The notes below the pieces were generated by a model. It worked only from the letters and a program-made list of their open reading frames with translations. It ran no database searches and was not told the DNA's origin. Positions 11,301 to 21,533 of a DNA stretch of 64,000 bases are shown here, piece after piece; within the stretch, counting starts at the first letter, position 1, and every line of letters starts with the position of its first letter. Where the stretch lies: contig BTRK01000004.1 of the NCBI GenBank assembly GCA_036245805.1, positions 46,750,690-46,814,689 on the forward strand, written 5' to 3'. The position numbers and the translations under genes were made by a program. Origin of the DNA: Pristionchus mayeri (lineage: Eukaryota; Nematoda; Chromadorea; Rhabditida; Neodiplogasteridae).

Positions 11301-14300
11301 TTTTTGTGAATCGTACTAGCCTCTCATTTGGCTTTATTCTCTCGAATAAACTTGTAAAAAAACAACTACCGACATTTAAACGTCAAATATAAACATGGAA
11401 ATAACATAAATCTAACTTTAAATGGAAAAATTCAGACCACATCAAAATCAGAGATGAGAGCCAGCTTTGTAAAAAAGTAATCCCCCAGTTTGCGATTCTC
11501 GTAATTGTCGTGACCCGCGATGCGCTCCGGTTGAACTCTGGTCAGCGAAAAGCGTCGGCCCTCGGGGCTACTTTCTTTACTACTTTTCTTTAATATACGC
11601 TATTTTTATGAAAATCTAAATTGAAAACACGTAATGGGGTAGGATAAGCTTCCATTTGAACACCAATTTGTGAATTGTTTTGCTCGTTCGTTAACACCGC
11701 TGCAGTCCCTAAATAAAACAACAAAATTGTCTCAGACGCCCAGATTTGAAAGCATTACGATTTGGCGTTGTGATTTATTAAACAATTCGCCTACCGAAGA
11801 AGTCGTTCTTGGCAAGAACGGGTCCGGACGATCCGACGGCTCCGAGAATGAGCTCGGGGAACCACTCGCGAGACCAGGCAGCGAGTGCTCCTGTAATGAG
11901 TAGACACTTGATCTTTGATTTCCAGAAATATTCTAATGAAAAGAGTTGAAATAGCCAGAATTCGGTATGTCATGTTCTTCTGCATTTGCAAAGTCTATAT
12001 TTTGATTTCAGATCTCACCAGGGTACGATCCACCGAAGGTGATCCAGGGTCCAGTGGCGCCACGGTCGCGCTTTACAATCTAGAAAATAATAATTATAAG
12101 CTAATTATTGAATTAATATTTTGCTAATTATTCAATTAATTAGCCAATTAGTTAACTAATTCATAATCATACCGAGATGAATCGGGCAACATCGTAGAGC
12201 ATCTGCGCGGAAGTGAGGTACTGCATGTCAGTTGTACTAAAATAGGAAATAATTGGCATTTACATATCGAGTTGTCTTTGCTAGGATTTAATATTGATTT
12301 GAACAACTTTGAAGAGGAAAAATTACCCCAGCTTCGACTCTCCATAGTAGCGGTGCTCGAGGATGTACACATTCGCGCCGACCTTGAATTGTATATAATT
12401 TAAGAACATATACAATTGTTAAAAAATAACTTGCTCACCTCCTTGGCATAGGTCATCCACGCATAGCCTTCATTCGTCACCCAAGCATCGGACTCGGGTC
12501 CTATAAATGGAAACAATGCATCCGATTGCTCAACCAAAAGTACAAACTAAAATAAGCAAGAAATGAAGTAGATGATAGAGTTCAAGAAATGAAACCACGG
12601 TCTCTTCATTCTACACACCCCCTCGCCAATCGAGCGGTCGAAAGAGTGTGGAAACTGAAGAGACGGCGACTCGAATTGCGAACTCTAGTAGGTGATCTTT
12701 GATCTTTCTCCTCACCTTCTCCTCCGATCATGAGGAAGTTGGGCGAGTTCTTCAACTTGTTGCCGTTCGCGTCCGTCTTCGCGTACATCTCATTGACGAA
12801 GAAACGCTGAATATATATTTTAAAAATGTAATCTAAAATATGTAATTTATAGGTTTCTTTTATTGGAAAATTTTTGTCGAATGTTCGGATAAGTTTTAGT
12901 TGCGCTTCATAAACGAACGCTGATCAGATTTATAAAGGCTCCGAAACGTATCTGAAAGGCATCAATTTTTTCCCAATAAGAGAACCCTAAATTTAGCATT
13001 TTTGAATACAGATCATCCCACTCATGGACACTAAGATACATATAACGAGACTCAAAGAGATATGAGAGACTATCTGAGTGAGTGAATATTTTTGTGAAGA
13101 TGCTTGGCACTAGCGAAAAATCGAATTCCTTCAAAATTGGTATTCATGTAGTACTCAATGAGCATAGCTCAGACGCGGCTTATTTAGTGTTCTAGATCGC
13201 GCATAGATAAATGATGGGTACTTTAATCCGAAAACGTCAATTTTCGAACTTTTACATTTCGCAATCAATCGAAACGATTGATACCTCTAAAAATGCAGAA
13301 TATTCAATTGATCACCCATGCCAAGTGCCATACCGATTGGAGGAATGGTCTTGAGAAAAAAGTGAAAATTCGATAAATTTTACGTTCGATGAATTATATC
13401 TCGTTGGGATGGTAGGAGTTAGAAAGTTTTGAAGATTTAAATATGTAGCTCAGGATACTAACTAACTATTATGTGCAAACAATTAAAATCAAAAAATAAG
13501 TTTGAGAGAAATTGCCAAGCAACGGTCAGCAACTTGCAATAAAATCAGTTTATGATTAATTCGGAAATCAGCGCGCTTCGCATTCGGATGGGAATCGAAA
13601 TTCTAAGGGTACTGGTGGATTACCCTCAACGAGTACTACATGTTGGATAACTCTAGAGCATGTTTCTTCATCTTCGATTGGGGTACGGTAGGCCATCGAA
13701 TTAATCATAAACTGATTTTATTGCAAATTGCTGACCGTTGTTTGGCAATTTCTCTCAAACTTATTTTTTGATTTTAATTGTTTGCACATAATAGTTAGTT
13801 AGTATCCTGAGCTACATATTTAAATCTTCAAAACTTTCTAACTCCTACCATCCCAACGATATATAGTTCATCGAACGTAAAATTTATCGAATTTTTTCTT
13901 TTTTCTCAAGACCATTCATCCAATCGGTATGACACTTGGCATGTGTGATAAATTGAATATTCTGCATTTTTAGAGGTATCAATCGTTTCGATTGATTGCG
14001 AAATGGATAAGTTCGAAAATTGACGTTTTCGGACTAAAGTGCCCATAATTTCTCTAAGCGCGATCTAGAACACTAAATAAGCCGCGTCTGAGCTATACTC
14101 ATTGAGTACTACATGAATAACAATTTTGAATGAATTCGATTTTTCGCTAGTGCCAAGCATATTTTCATTCATTCAGATAGTCTCTCATATGTACAGCAAA
14201 TGTAAAGGCCCGAAAAAAGCGATGTTTTGGGATTGCAATAGGGTTCCGGAATTGGGCGTAATTGGGAATCTTTTGAATCATTTTCGCTTATGTTTCATGT

Positions 14301-17300
14301 ACACTATATAGTTCACATATATAGCGCACGTGAAACATACCCGAAAATAGACCAAAAGTTACCCAATTACGCCCAATTCCGGAACCCTAGATCGCAAGCA
14401 ATCAAGAAACCTGTTGGAACTGCTTGTTGTTGGTGGTGTCGAAGTGGTCCCAGGGCTGATCGACGTTGCCTTGTTCGATGTTGATCGGCCACTCGGGACG
14501 CATCATCGCCTTCAAATTCAACAATAATTTTACTTTTTTAAATTTTTTTTTACATTTTAATTTTTTTTAAAAATAAATTGTATTCTACAATGGAATGAAA
14601 ATGAAGATTTTTTTTCAAAAAAACGCGGACATATATTCGTACATCCATGGTGTGGTGCATGCGGTGGAGGACGTTCTTGCCGGTGAACTGGTTCCAGCCC
14701 GAGCCTCTTCTGTACTTTCTGGTGTGGTTGGTGGCGACGTTGGCTGCCTTCAACACTCACATGTGTAATAATTTTCGCGGGGGGGGGGGGTAAAGCACTC
14801 AAAAAGCACTCTAGGGTAAAGCACTCAAAAAAATTATTGAATTATATCACTACGGCGTTGCAAATCTGATTCAATAGTATCCATGGAATTTGTATTCACT
14901 ATTCTGATATCAATCGATTCTATGGTAGGACCCAAATTTCAGAAGATTCTCTGTAGTGATGGTGGAAAAATATGCTACTTACGTTGAACTGGTTCTCGTT
15001 GATGGCGAGGGTGCGCATGGCGCGATTGTTGGCTACCTGCATTTTAAAGTACCCCTGCACAAAAAGTTTTTTCGAATTCGTTCAATTTGCATGAACTGCA
15101 ATTTCTAGCGCGCAATTTCAAAAATTCTACAGTATCATGCAGTATATCGATTACCAGGGGGTGCTGCCCAAGGCATCTATTTTCGGCTCAAGGTCGATAA
15201 TTGTGTCATGGTAGGTCAAGACTAAGTACCGTACCAAATCGATCGTACAGTACCCCCAGATACCGTATGACGCTACCGTAACTCAGAATATCGAGAACTA
15301 ACTTTATTTTCAAAAAGTCCTGGTACCGTGCCCAATCGATAATGCAGTACAGACACCGTAATCCTGTGTACAGTGCCCGTTGCTACCGTAATCCACACCA
15401 CTGCGGTCACTCGTAAAATGACTTTTTTCCAAAAAATTTTCTATTTAGTTTATTCTTGCTCTATACCGTACCCAATCTATAGTACAGTACTCCAGATACC
15501 GTATACCACTACCGTAACCCCGATTATCGCAAACTAACTTTATTTTTAAAAAGTCCTGGTACCGTGCCCAATCGATAATACAGTACCCAAGTAACTACCG
15601 TAACCCAGTTCTTTGGGTCAGATCCAGTTCCTTGGGTCAAACATTTTTCTAAAAATCCAAAATCAATTTTTAAATTATTTTAAAGTATCCTACCGTATAT
15701 GTGATTATTGTATAATCATTTTATGACCAATTTTGGATTTTTAGAAAAAAATTGAAATTTTTAGAAAAATGTTTGACCCAAGGAACTGGATCTGACCCAA
15801 GGAACTGGTTACGGTAGATACTTGGGTACTGTATAATCGATTGGACGCAGTACCAGGACTTTTTTAAATAAAGTTAGTTTGCGATAGTCGGGGTTACGGT
15901 AGTGGTATACGGTATCTGGAGGTACTGTACGATCGATTGGGTACGGTATAGATCAAGAATCAACTAAATAGAAAAGTTTTGGAAAAGTCATTTTACGATT
16001 GACCGCAGTGGTGTGGATTACGGTAGCAACGAGTATTGTACACAGGGTTACGGTATTGGTACTGTATTATCGATTGGGCACGGTACCAGGACTTTTTGAA
16101 AATAAAGTTAGTTCTCGATATTCTGGGTTACGGTAGCGTCATACGGTTTCTGGGGGTATTGTACGATCGATTGGGTACGGTAACTAGTCTTGACCTACCA
16201 TTACACAATTATCGACCTTGACCCGAAAATTGATGCCTTGTGCAGCACCCCCCTGGTAATCGATATACTGTATGATACTGTAGAATTTTTGAAATTGCGC
16301 GCTAGAAATTGCAGTTCATGCAAATTGAACGAATTCGAAAAAACTTTGTGTGCAAAGGTACTTTAATTATAAGTGATTATGTTCTTTGAAATAGTTCACA
16401 TGTTCGTTGCTTATAGTCATCATGATCAAACATGCAATACTATTAATCGCAAATATTCAACTTACAACATCGTTGGCATTGTTCTGGCTGATGGAAAGGG
16501 GCGAGGGTACGAACTGGTCGTACCAGATGGGACGCTTTCCGACGTTATCGGCGAGCTTGACTGGAATGTAAGAACTTATGAAGCTCCCAAACGCGACAAT
16601 CATCGTTCAAAGAGTGTCTTTTTAGATACGAATCAACAGTGAAACGTAGGTAGTTGGGACAGTTTAGGAAGCAATATGAACAAGGAAAATAGAGAAACCG
16701 ACTCGAATCGGGCGCGGTGAAGGGACCATTCAGCCACTGGTCGATATTCTCCTGTGTGAGGTCCTGCACTCGCTGTCTCTGCAAATTACTATCTTTGTGG
16801 TGCGCCTATTAGTAAACGTCGCCTGTCGAAATTTTGACAGCGTTCTATAAATTTCCAATATTCCTTGCCTCTTTGCTGCAGTTGTTTCCATCGCTATCGC
16901 ATGCGGCGTTGAGATCGGAGCAATGCGTGCCACCTGTAGTGGTGTGTTCGTCGGTGCTATCTCCGGCGACGTTTAGTATTCGTCGCCGCCGATCGCACCA
17001 CTTACCCGCAACCTCGACGGTGATGACGGACCAGTGCTGCGCGGTGCCCAGCTGCTTGGTCAACCACGACCACGGGTCGACGGAGCCGTGCGCGAAGAAG
17101 ACCTTCGTGCCCTGTGGTGTGGCGCATTAGTATTCGTCGCCTGCTACATTTTCATCAACGATGTGTTTCTCGTGGTGTGCCCATTAGGAAACCTCGCCAA
17201 TTCGAATGCAGAGTCGTGCTTTTCAGAGATCAGAGATCAGCCTTTGCCACTTACCGTGTAGTAATCCCTCTGTCCATAGTAGTCGTTAGTCGCGTCGATG

Positions 17301-20300
17301 TTTTTCTTGATCGCAGCAATGTCAATGTTGAACATGTCAACGCACATGTCCACGTAGATGCTGCAAGCTTCATAATTTGGGCTCCGCCCCTTTCCAAGCC
17401 CCGCCCATTTCCCTCACTTGACGGGTACGGTAGCTTGGAAGATGTTGGTGTCGACGCTTCCCCAGTCGGTCGATTGGAAGTAGCCGAACTCGGTGCACGT
17501 CTGCCACGTCCAGAGACGGCCAGTGTCTGCAAATTGGTGCGATTTGCGCCATGTGGTGTGGACTATTAGTCATAGTTGCCCGCGCCGGCGGCGACCCCCA
17601 TGACCCCCTACTCATGGTATGCGGACTGCGCCCCTCTAAATGGGGCGCCGTCCGCACACCATGAGTAGGGGGTCATGGTCTGAAATCACGTGTTGGGCAA
17701 CTATGCTATTAGCATTCGTCGTCTGTCATGTTTTCGACAGCGCTGGACTTCTGGTGCATCGACTAATAAACGTCGCCCACTCACAGTCCGTGTCCTCATC
17801 ATAGTCAGTCTTGAGCAGGTCCTCGATTTGAGCGGTGTAGTTGGTGTCGAACTGAAGTGGGTACATTAGGCCACACCTCATTAGCTCCGCCCCCATTCCT
17901 TGCCCCGCCCCTTTTGAGAGATCAAAGATGACTGACAGTCTTCGTTGGCGACTCGGCGAGGGTGTATTTCTTGACGAGGCTTGCAAGCGCATCCACGGGG
18001 TCGTAACCTTGAATACCATAGCCGGTGGTGAATTCCTGAAGATTTACAGTAAGGTTCCGGAATATATAGCGCACATGAAGCACACCTGAAAGTGATTCAT
18101 AAGATGCCAAATTACGCCCAATTCCGGAACCCTAATTTACAGATAAATAGGGATATCTTTAGACTTCGTAATTCGGGCCCTCGTCTCTTCATTGCACTAT
18201 ATCTCTTATTGGAAAACAAAAAAAAGCTCATCCGCTATATAATACACCTGAAACATATTTGAAACGAAAAAAAAAAATTTTCCATGAAGACTTCTTTCGG
18301 GTCCAACTTCTTTCGGGGTTTCGAACTCACAGCACAAAGGTCTCCGATCGGCTTCGGGTCACCGTACTGCGATGCGCCCTCGAACGAGTCCTGCGACGAA
18401 TAGAGATTATTGATTTTCCTATGATCTACCGTAATCGATTGTCCATAACGACTTACCGTGACGTAGGTGAAGAAGGTGACAATGTCGTTGTCCTGAAGGT
18501 CGCCGTACGTCTTGAGCTTAGGACTCACGCTAAAATACTACATTGTTATTCTTTTTCGTATTTTTGTTTTTGTTTTCGATTTCGCTGATGTCTCTGTGTT
18601 CTAATCAACTTACGGGAACTTCTTATCCAGAGTATCACGTCCAGTGGAGGTCTCGAACAGCATCGCGATCGAATCGATACCCGCTTTGAGCTGACATGTT
18701 TTATTTGTTTGTTTTTCTCTCGGAAAAAAGCTCTTTAAAATAAAGAAAAACAAAACGAAGAATCGAAAATAAACGAAGAAACGAAGAAAAACAAAAAAAA
18801 CAAAAAAAAACCTGCTGCGCGCAGTTGGGATACTGCTGGACGTTGTTCTGGACGGTGTTCAGGTAGCCTGCAATATTTCCCTGAATCTGGGAATTCGACA
18901 AATCGGATCAATTTTGCATTACAGCAGAAATTTTTCCCAGATTATTGGCGCTAAATTCAAATTTTAATTACCATAGAAGTCGAGTTGCGCGAGCAGCGGC
19001 GCGGAGGAGGCGATGGCTCCGGTGATCAGTTCGGGATGCTTCAGACGTGACCAGGCGGCCAGATTACCTAAATAAGGACGAAATCATGTCAAAACAAGGT
19101 CCACGGGAGAGGAGTCTAAATATAGCATGACGCTTAGCCGAACTCACTGTCTTCGATCAAAAATACAGAAATAGTCCTTTTCATGTGGTGGTGAGAAAGA
19201 TCAAAGATAGAAAGTGATGACGTCACAATTCGCTCACCTGCGTACGATCCTCCAACAATCACCCACTTCGTGTCAGACGAGCCGCTGTTCGCGTTGATTT
19301 GCTGAAATGTTGATGTTATTGTTTTCGAAAACAATAAGAATAACGACAAAGTAGGATACCTTGATGAACTCAGCAATGTCCTCGATGGCCTGACGAGAGG
19401 AGAGGAACTTGAGGTTTTCGGTGGCGGTGTCGCTAAACTATGATAATATAGTTATCGCTCGAGGAACTTGTATACTAGGAAGTAAGTCAGAACAACGATG
19501 AAAAATCGAGCTGTTTCTGTGTCTATTTGGTTGAAGAGTTGAGTTTCGCACGGTTTTTAAGAAGTGTTGTGATTGATATTTTTAATAATCCTTCTTGCGA
19601 AATTGAAAATAATGATATCGTTTATTGTTTTATGTTCCCATATTGCACATCAAATCATGATGAAATGTCCCTGTTGACACCCGTTTAATGCGCTGCAATG
19701 GTATAAAATACAAAATCACACTATACTCACGCGAACGGTCTCGAACTTCCGTAGTATCTGTGCTCGAGGGCGAACAGATTGCCGGCGAACTTCCTAGCGT
19801 ACTGCACGATGGGCTTGTTGTCGCCGGAGATCATCTTTTCAGAGGCGGTTTGCTGCAAAACCGGGTTTTAGGGATCTGGATTTTCCGGCTCCGGAAATTA
19901 ACGCTTTGGACTTTCAGGCTCCAAATCACTCACCTCTCCGGAGAGGTACAGGAAGTTGACCTTCTTTACTCCCAGGTTGTTATCGTTGCGGAAGAAGTAG
20001 CGCTGAGAAAACATTACATCATTTATTTCAATAATGATTTCTTTTATCTATTGGTGTGCTTGTTTTCTTGTAGATTACTTTAATTTTGAGGTGGCTTCAC
20101 AATAATGACTACCGTCAACACTAGCCATCTCTCTCGGCTCCGTACCGTTTGGGGGCAAGCAGGATTTCGGGGGACAAATGTCCACTGTAATTCTGACATG
20201 CCCACAGTATTTATGTGTCCCCCGAAATGGGACAGAATAAGCGATCTATCCCCCAAACGGTAGAGAGCTTCTCCCTCTCTCTCTCTCCTCCGATAGCATC

Positions 20301-21533
20301 GGATAGAGTGCTGACAAAATGATAAGATACATCTTAAGCTCGCACCTGCTTAAAGGTGCGGGTGTCTGCTGCGTTGAAATGGTCGATTTTCTGCGTGATG
20401 CTGGCGGTGCCAGTGACCGCAGAATCCAGCCGGGAATCATGCTGGAATACAATGTTCTATTACCCTTTTTTAAATTTCTGGTTCAATGTTTCGTGAGAAA
20501 GTGTGGTTCACAACACATTTTGCCATAGAACTGGTGAAATAGCTAGCAAACCTGATTCACTTCATTTTATATGGTTTTTGCGTAAACCGATCCGAAAGGG
20601 ATTACTCATAGTTTTAAATTTTAACATCACAAACATAACACAGGTCTCAACTTGCATTACGCATCGCGTTTCATTTTGGTGTGAATCGACACTCTTTGTT
20701 CCCGCTTTCGCTGCGGTCTCACAACCTCACTTGCGAGCACGAAAATTCGTTCTCTCTCACAGCGTCTCTATATTACATGTGCCATTTCGCTAGTCAAACA
20801 TAGTGATAGAGCATGTAAAACGGAGAGAGCTTAGCCATTGTTTCAGTGATAAGCCTCACCCTACCCACACAATGATAAAGGGCGGAGGGGAAGAAGAAGC
20901 TGACTCAGCGTAATCATCTCTGGGGGAAATAAAATGATGCATTCCAATCTGCTCAGGCACTGAGGGAGGAGGGAATCGATTAATGGGAAACATCGGGAAA
21001 AGGATGAGCAAGCGATTATAATGAAGTCGTCACCAAAATATTCATGAAATTGTGTGAAATACATGGGCGTAAAGAGTGCGCAGAAGACGATAGAGAAGGA
21101 GCATTTGCAGAAAAAAAAGGAATGTGTTTCAGTATCATTATTAAAATCGATGATTGTTTGAAATTTAATCGTAAGTTCTCAAATGACTTTTAAAAACGAT
21201 TAATGCAAATTTTCGAAGTACCGAACAGTTTGGGAGGTGACTGGAGCCACCGTAATCTCAGCACGGTTACTGTATCCTCACCACGATGCGGTGCCCTCGC
21301 TCCTCCTCGTGGTGGCGGACGAATCCATCTCTTGACCTTCCGCCCCAGAATCGGGGCAGCGCAGCCGCCGTGGCGCACAGTGCCTGCAGTTTCGAATTTT
21401 CAACTTTCGCGCCATTTTTTGTCAAAAAACTGAAAGCCCTCATTGAAAGTGACAGGATTTTCTGGAATTTTGAAAGATCAAAGATCAAAGATCAACAACG
21501 TACAGCGGCCAGCAGCAGGGTGCTACTCCTCAT
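5367..21533 (-). CDS. Two-domain S28 serine carboxypeptidase (prolylcarboxypeptidase family), about 42 exons
   Basis: Predicted secreted peptidase of family S28 (lysosomal Pro-X carboxypeptidase/DPP7 type), which removes residues next to proline. The spliced product is about 1115 residues. It has a signal peptide ([18 protein letters not shown], exons 21504-21533 and 21282-21383), a first S28 domain, a second S28 domain and a Pro/Thr-rich tail ending in a hydrophobic stretch ([16 protein letters not shown]). That tail is typical of a GPI-anchor signal. Both triads are complete: Ser in GGSYAG, Asp in GSVDPW and His in GGTHC; Ser in GGSYPG, Asp in NGNLDPWH and His in GTAHC. Introns fall at the same places in both domains (right after GGSY.G and inside the His motif), so one domain was duplicated. 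The start is the only Met before the hydrophobic leader. C. elegans pcp-2 and pcp-3 share this architecture. One acceptor looks lost (see the second-domain entry). Confidence 0.9.
6181..6275. mobile_element. Hairpin MITE, GAGAGCG family
   Basis: Intronic palindrome: left arm TCGAGAAACAATACCACGC TCTC, right arm GAGAGCGTGGTATCGTTTCTCGA. The centre includes CTAGTCGATCGGCGGGAGAG. It belongs to a family that recurs at 12595-12685, 21725-21870, 22005-22085, 24725-24815, 51268-51345, 55617-55694, 57523-57585 and 58590-58680, all with a TCTCTTCATT- or CTCTCTCG-type arm and a CCGGTC/GATCGG loop. Confidence 0.75.
6468..6608. mobile_element. TA-flanked MITE, GGGTTYC family copy
   Basis: Ends AGAGTTCACTTATTGGAAAA and TTTCCAATGTGATAAACCTA are imperfect inverted repeats. 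The interior (GTCGAATGTTCGGATAAG; GGCTCTGAAACATACCTGAAA) is shared with the copy at 12852-12991. It lies in an intron of the peptidase gene. Confidence 0.6.
7876..7990. mobile_element. Palindromic MITE with TTTGATATATCAAA core, copy 1
   Basis: Arms GGTCGGATGAGAATTATGAC and GTCATAGTTCTCATTCGACC flank a centre with GCCGCCTTTGATATATC and TTTGATATATCAAAGGCGGC. The centre is enlarged by about 25 bases compared with the copies at 23298-23390, 29768-29857 and 53668-53762. It lies in the peptidase intron between exons 7642-7695 and 8012-8108. Confidence 0.8.
9778..9886. repeat. Short inverted repeat in a peptidase intron
   Basis: AGGACGACTTCCGTATATTT and its complement AAATATACGGAAGTCGTCCT lie about 60 bases apart inside the 2.5-kb intron 9281-11794. 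It lies just upstream of the antisense ORF at 10029 and may be a MITE or a foldback. Confidence 0.7.
10029..10931 (+). CDS. Unknown 300-residue ORF nested antisense in a peptidase intron
   Basis: A 300-codon open frame on the strand opposite to the host gene, starting [20 protein letters not shown]. The start is the first ATG after a TTAG that could be a splice acceptor; the frame is open about 70 bases further upstream without an ATG. The C-terminal third (about residues 205-260) is rich in charged heptad-like sequence ([20 protein letters not shown]), suggesting a coiled coil; the last 40 residues are hydrophobic. I do not recognise a family. A polyadenylation-like AATAAA lies at 11344. It may be a nested host gene, a retrocopy or a mobile-element gene; the long intact frame inside an otherwise gene-poor intron is the only support. 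Confidence 0.45.
   Translation: MATAQAHRARLKELAAVDQGRANAAHLLLISESLPDNRSRISSLVGEVEETKLSAIFDTYKWFMNSLRKRESSAKKCGAHGIDRVSKMTELYQTTYDCESVFGDRSLSFASSHCDKAVENADVIPGCSIDPSTSREVSGIISKGIMSYAKCCIHQPRSTERSKDPSFRMLAKSRAMNASKRKTICGLRKDNAFLRFEVTQLKRNDSRPSPTRNESDRKALEEMRRELESGVLERQALLDRIEELENEKTVITKVNGKFTIAFHHLIIELINLIDHLINVKLLSLPSNPTVYIFIALSFRP
11040..11290. repeat. Imperfect tandem duplication of about 130 bp
   Basis: GTGGCCTCC at about 11061 and again at about 11193 begin two related copies. Both contain a CATCTTATCA(T/C)TTACTCC block, then GTTAC(T/C), and then a CTCTCCTCT block. It lies 3' of the unknown ORF and before AATAAA at 11344, so it may be its 3' untranslated region. From 11345 to 11794 I see nothing further. 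Confidence 0.6.
12595..12685. mobile_element. Hairpin MITE, GAGAGCG family, degraded
   Basis: AACCACGGTCTCTTCATTC on the left, and GAAACTGAAGAGACGGCGACT on the right with mismatches, around a CAATCGAGCGGTCGAAAGAG loop. It lies just downstream of the splice donor of peptidase exon 12716-12806. Confidence 0.6.
12852..12991. mobile_element. TA-flanked MITE, GGGTTYC family copy
   Basis: Ends TAGGTTTCTTTTATTGGAAA and CCCAATAAGAGAACCCTA are inverted repeats flanked by TA. The interior matches the copy at 6468-6608 (GTCGAATGTTCGGATAAG; GGCTC(C/T)GAAAC). Confidence 0.7.
13063..14190. mobile_element. 1.1-kb foldback element in a peptidase intron
   Basis: The left arm (about 13063-13560) is repeated in reverse complement at about 13695-14190. 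Examples are GAGACTATCTGAGTGAGTG with its partner near 14180, and ATAATAGTTAGTTAGTATCC near 13795 with its complement near 13455. The loop is about 130 bases. A transcript through this intron would form a hairpin of nearly 500 base pairs with scattered mismatches. No open frame. Confidence 0.88.
14241..14389. mobile_element. TA-flanked MITE, GGGTTCCGG copy
   Basis: Perfect ends GGGTTCCGGAATTGGGCGTA and TACGCCCAATTCCGGAACCC, each flanked by TA. The core GTTTCATGTACACTATATAG / ATATATAGCGCACGTGAAAC is shared with other copies (18050-18133, 23805-23937, 23968-24115). Confidence 0.85.
15058..16353. mobile_element. 1.3-kb foldback element with repeated ACCGTRCCCAATCGAT motif
   Basis: Arms of about 630 bp: 15058-15690 is the near reverse complement of 15735-16353 (for example GCGCGCAATTTCAAAAATTC and its complement at both edges). 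Each arm holds three or four loosely repeated blocks of the type TACCGTGCCCAATCGATAAT followed by CAGTAC. This block resembles the half-unit of the 120-bp tandem repeat at 300-1040. The element fills the intron between peptidase exons 14983-15036 and 16466-16560. Confidence 0.9.
17590..17683. mobile_element. Short palindromic MITE in a peptidase intron
   Basis: CATGACCCCCTACTCATGGT, GCGGAC and GGCGC pair with their complements CCATGAGTAGGGGGTCATG, GTCCGC and GCGCC across a short loop (TCTAAATGG). Flanking intron sequence contains several copies of an ATTAGTATTCGTCGCC-like motif. Confidence 0.8.
18050..18133. mobile_element. TA-flanked MITE, GGGTTCCGG copy, truncated
   Basis: TAAGGTTCCGGAATATATAG at the left and ATTACGCCCAATTCCGGAACCCTA at the right (read here in two parts) match the copy at 14241-14389 but part of the left arm is missing. 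The core ATATAGCGCACATGAAGC and ACACCTGAAA is retained. It sits just upstream of peptidase exon 17937-18035. Confidence 0.7.
20110..20272. repeat. Imperfect inverted repeat in a peptidase intron
   Basis: TACCGTTTGGGGGCAAGC with TTTCGGGGGACA on the left pair roughly with TGTCCCCCGAAATGGGAC and TCCCCCAAACGGTAGAGAG on the right. Probably a decayed MITE. Confidence 0.6.

Larger units (their letters stand above)
5367..16778 (-). other. Linker, second S28 domain and tail: exon map
   Basis: Exons: 16703-16778, 16466-16560, 14983-15036, 14643-14747, 14411-14509 ([15 protein letters not shown]), 12716-12806, 12439-12500, 12327-12382 ([13 protein letters not shown]), 12173-12236, 12019-12070 (GGSYPG, about Ser739), 11795-11890, 9201-9280, 9092-9147, 8883-8940, 8657-8725, 8417-8491, 8012 to about 8108, 7642-7695, 6840-6933 ([15 protein letters not shown]), 6673-6730, 6395-6442, 6038-6143 (NGNLDPWH, about Asp1015), 5761-5863 (GTAHC, about His1042), 5367-5497 (tail). 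The exon near 8108 ([15 protein letters not shown]) has no AG acceptor at the right place: the sequence before it is TTTTTTCCCG. The last exon follows a canonical gtaagt donor at 5760. Confidence 0.82.
16869..21533 (-). other. First S28 domain: exon map
   Basis: Exons in gene order: 21504-21533, 21282-21383, 20346-20441 ([18 protein letters not shown]), 19934-20002 (NFLYLSGE), 19731-19852 ([14 protein letters not shown]), 19360-19432, 19238-19301 (GGSYAG, nucleophile about Ser183), 18972-19067 ([18 protein letters not shown]), 18812-18867, 18614-18690, 18457-18529, 18331-18390, 17937-18035, 17785-17851, 17418-17526 ([15 protein letters not shown]), 17255-17360, 17006-17111 (GSVDPW, about Asp445), 16869-16933 (GGTHC, about His472). 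Reading frame is continuous across all these junctions. The exon at 16869 ends GAG followed by gcaagg, so the next intron appears to use a GC donor. Confidence 0.88.

Noticed and set aside
16834..17657. Several 90-150 codon frames on both strands
   Set aside because: They are shadows of peptidase exons running into introns; the spliced exons explain the sequence better.
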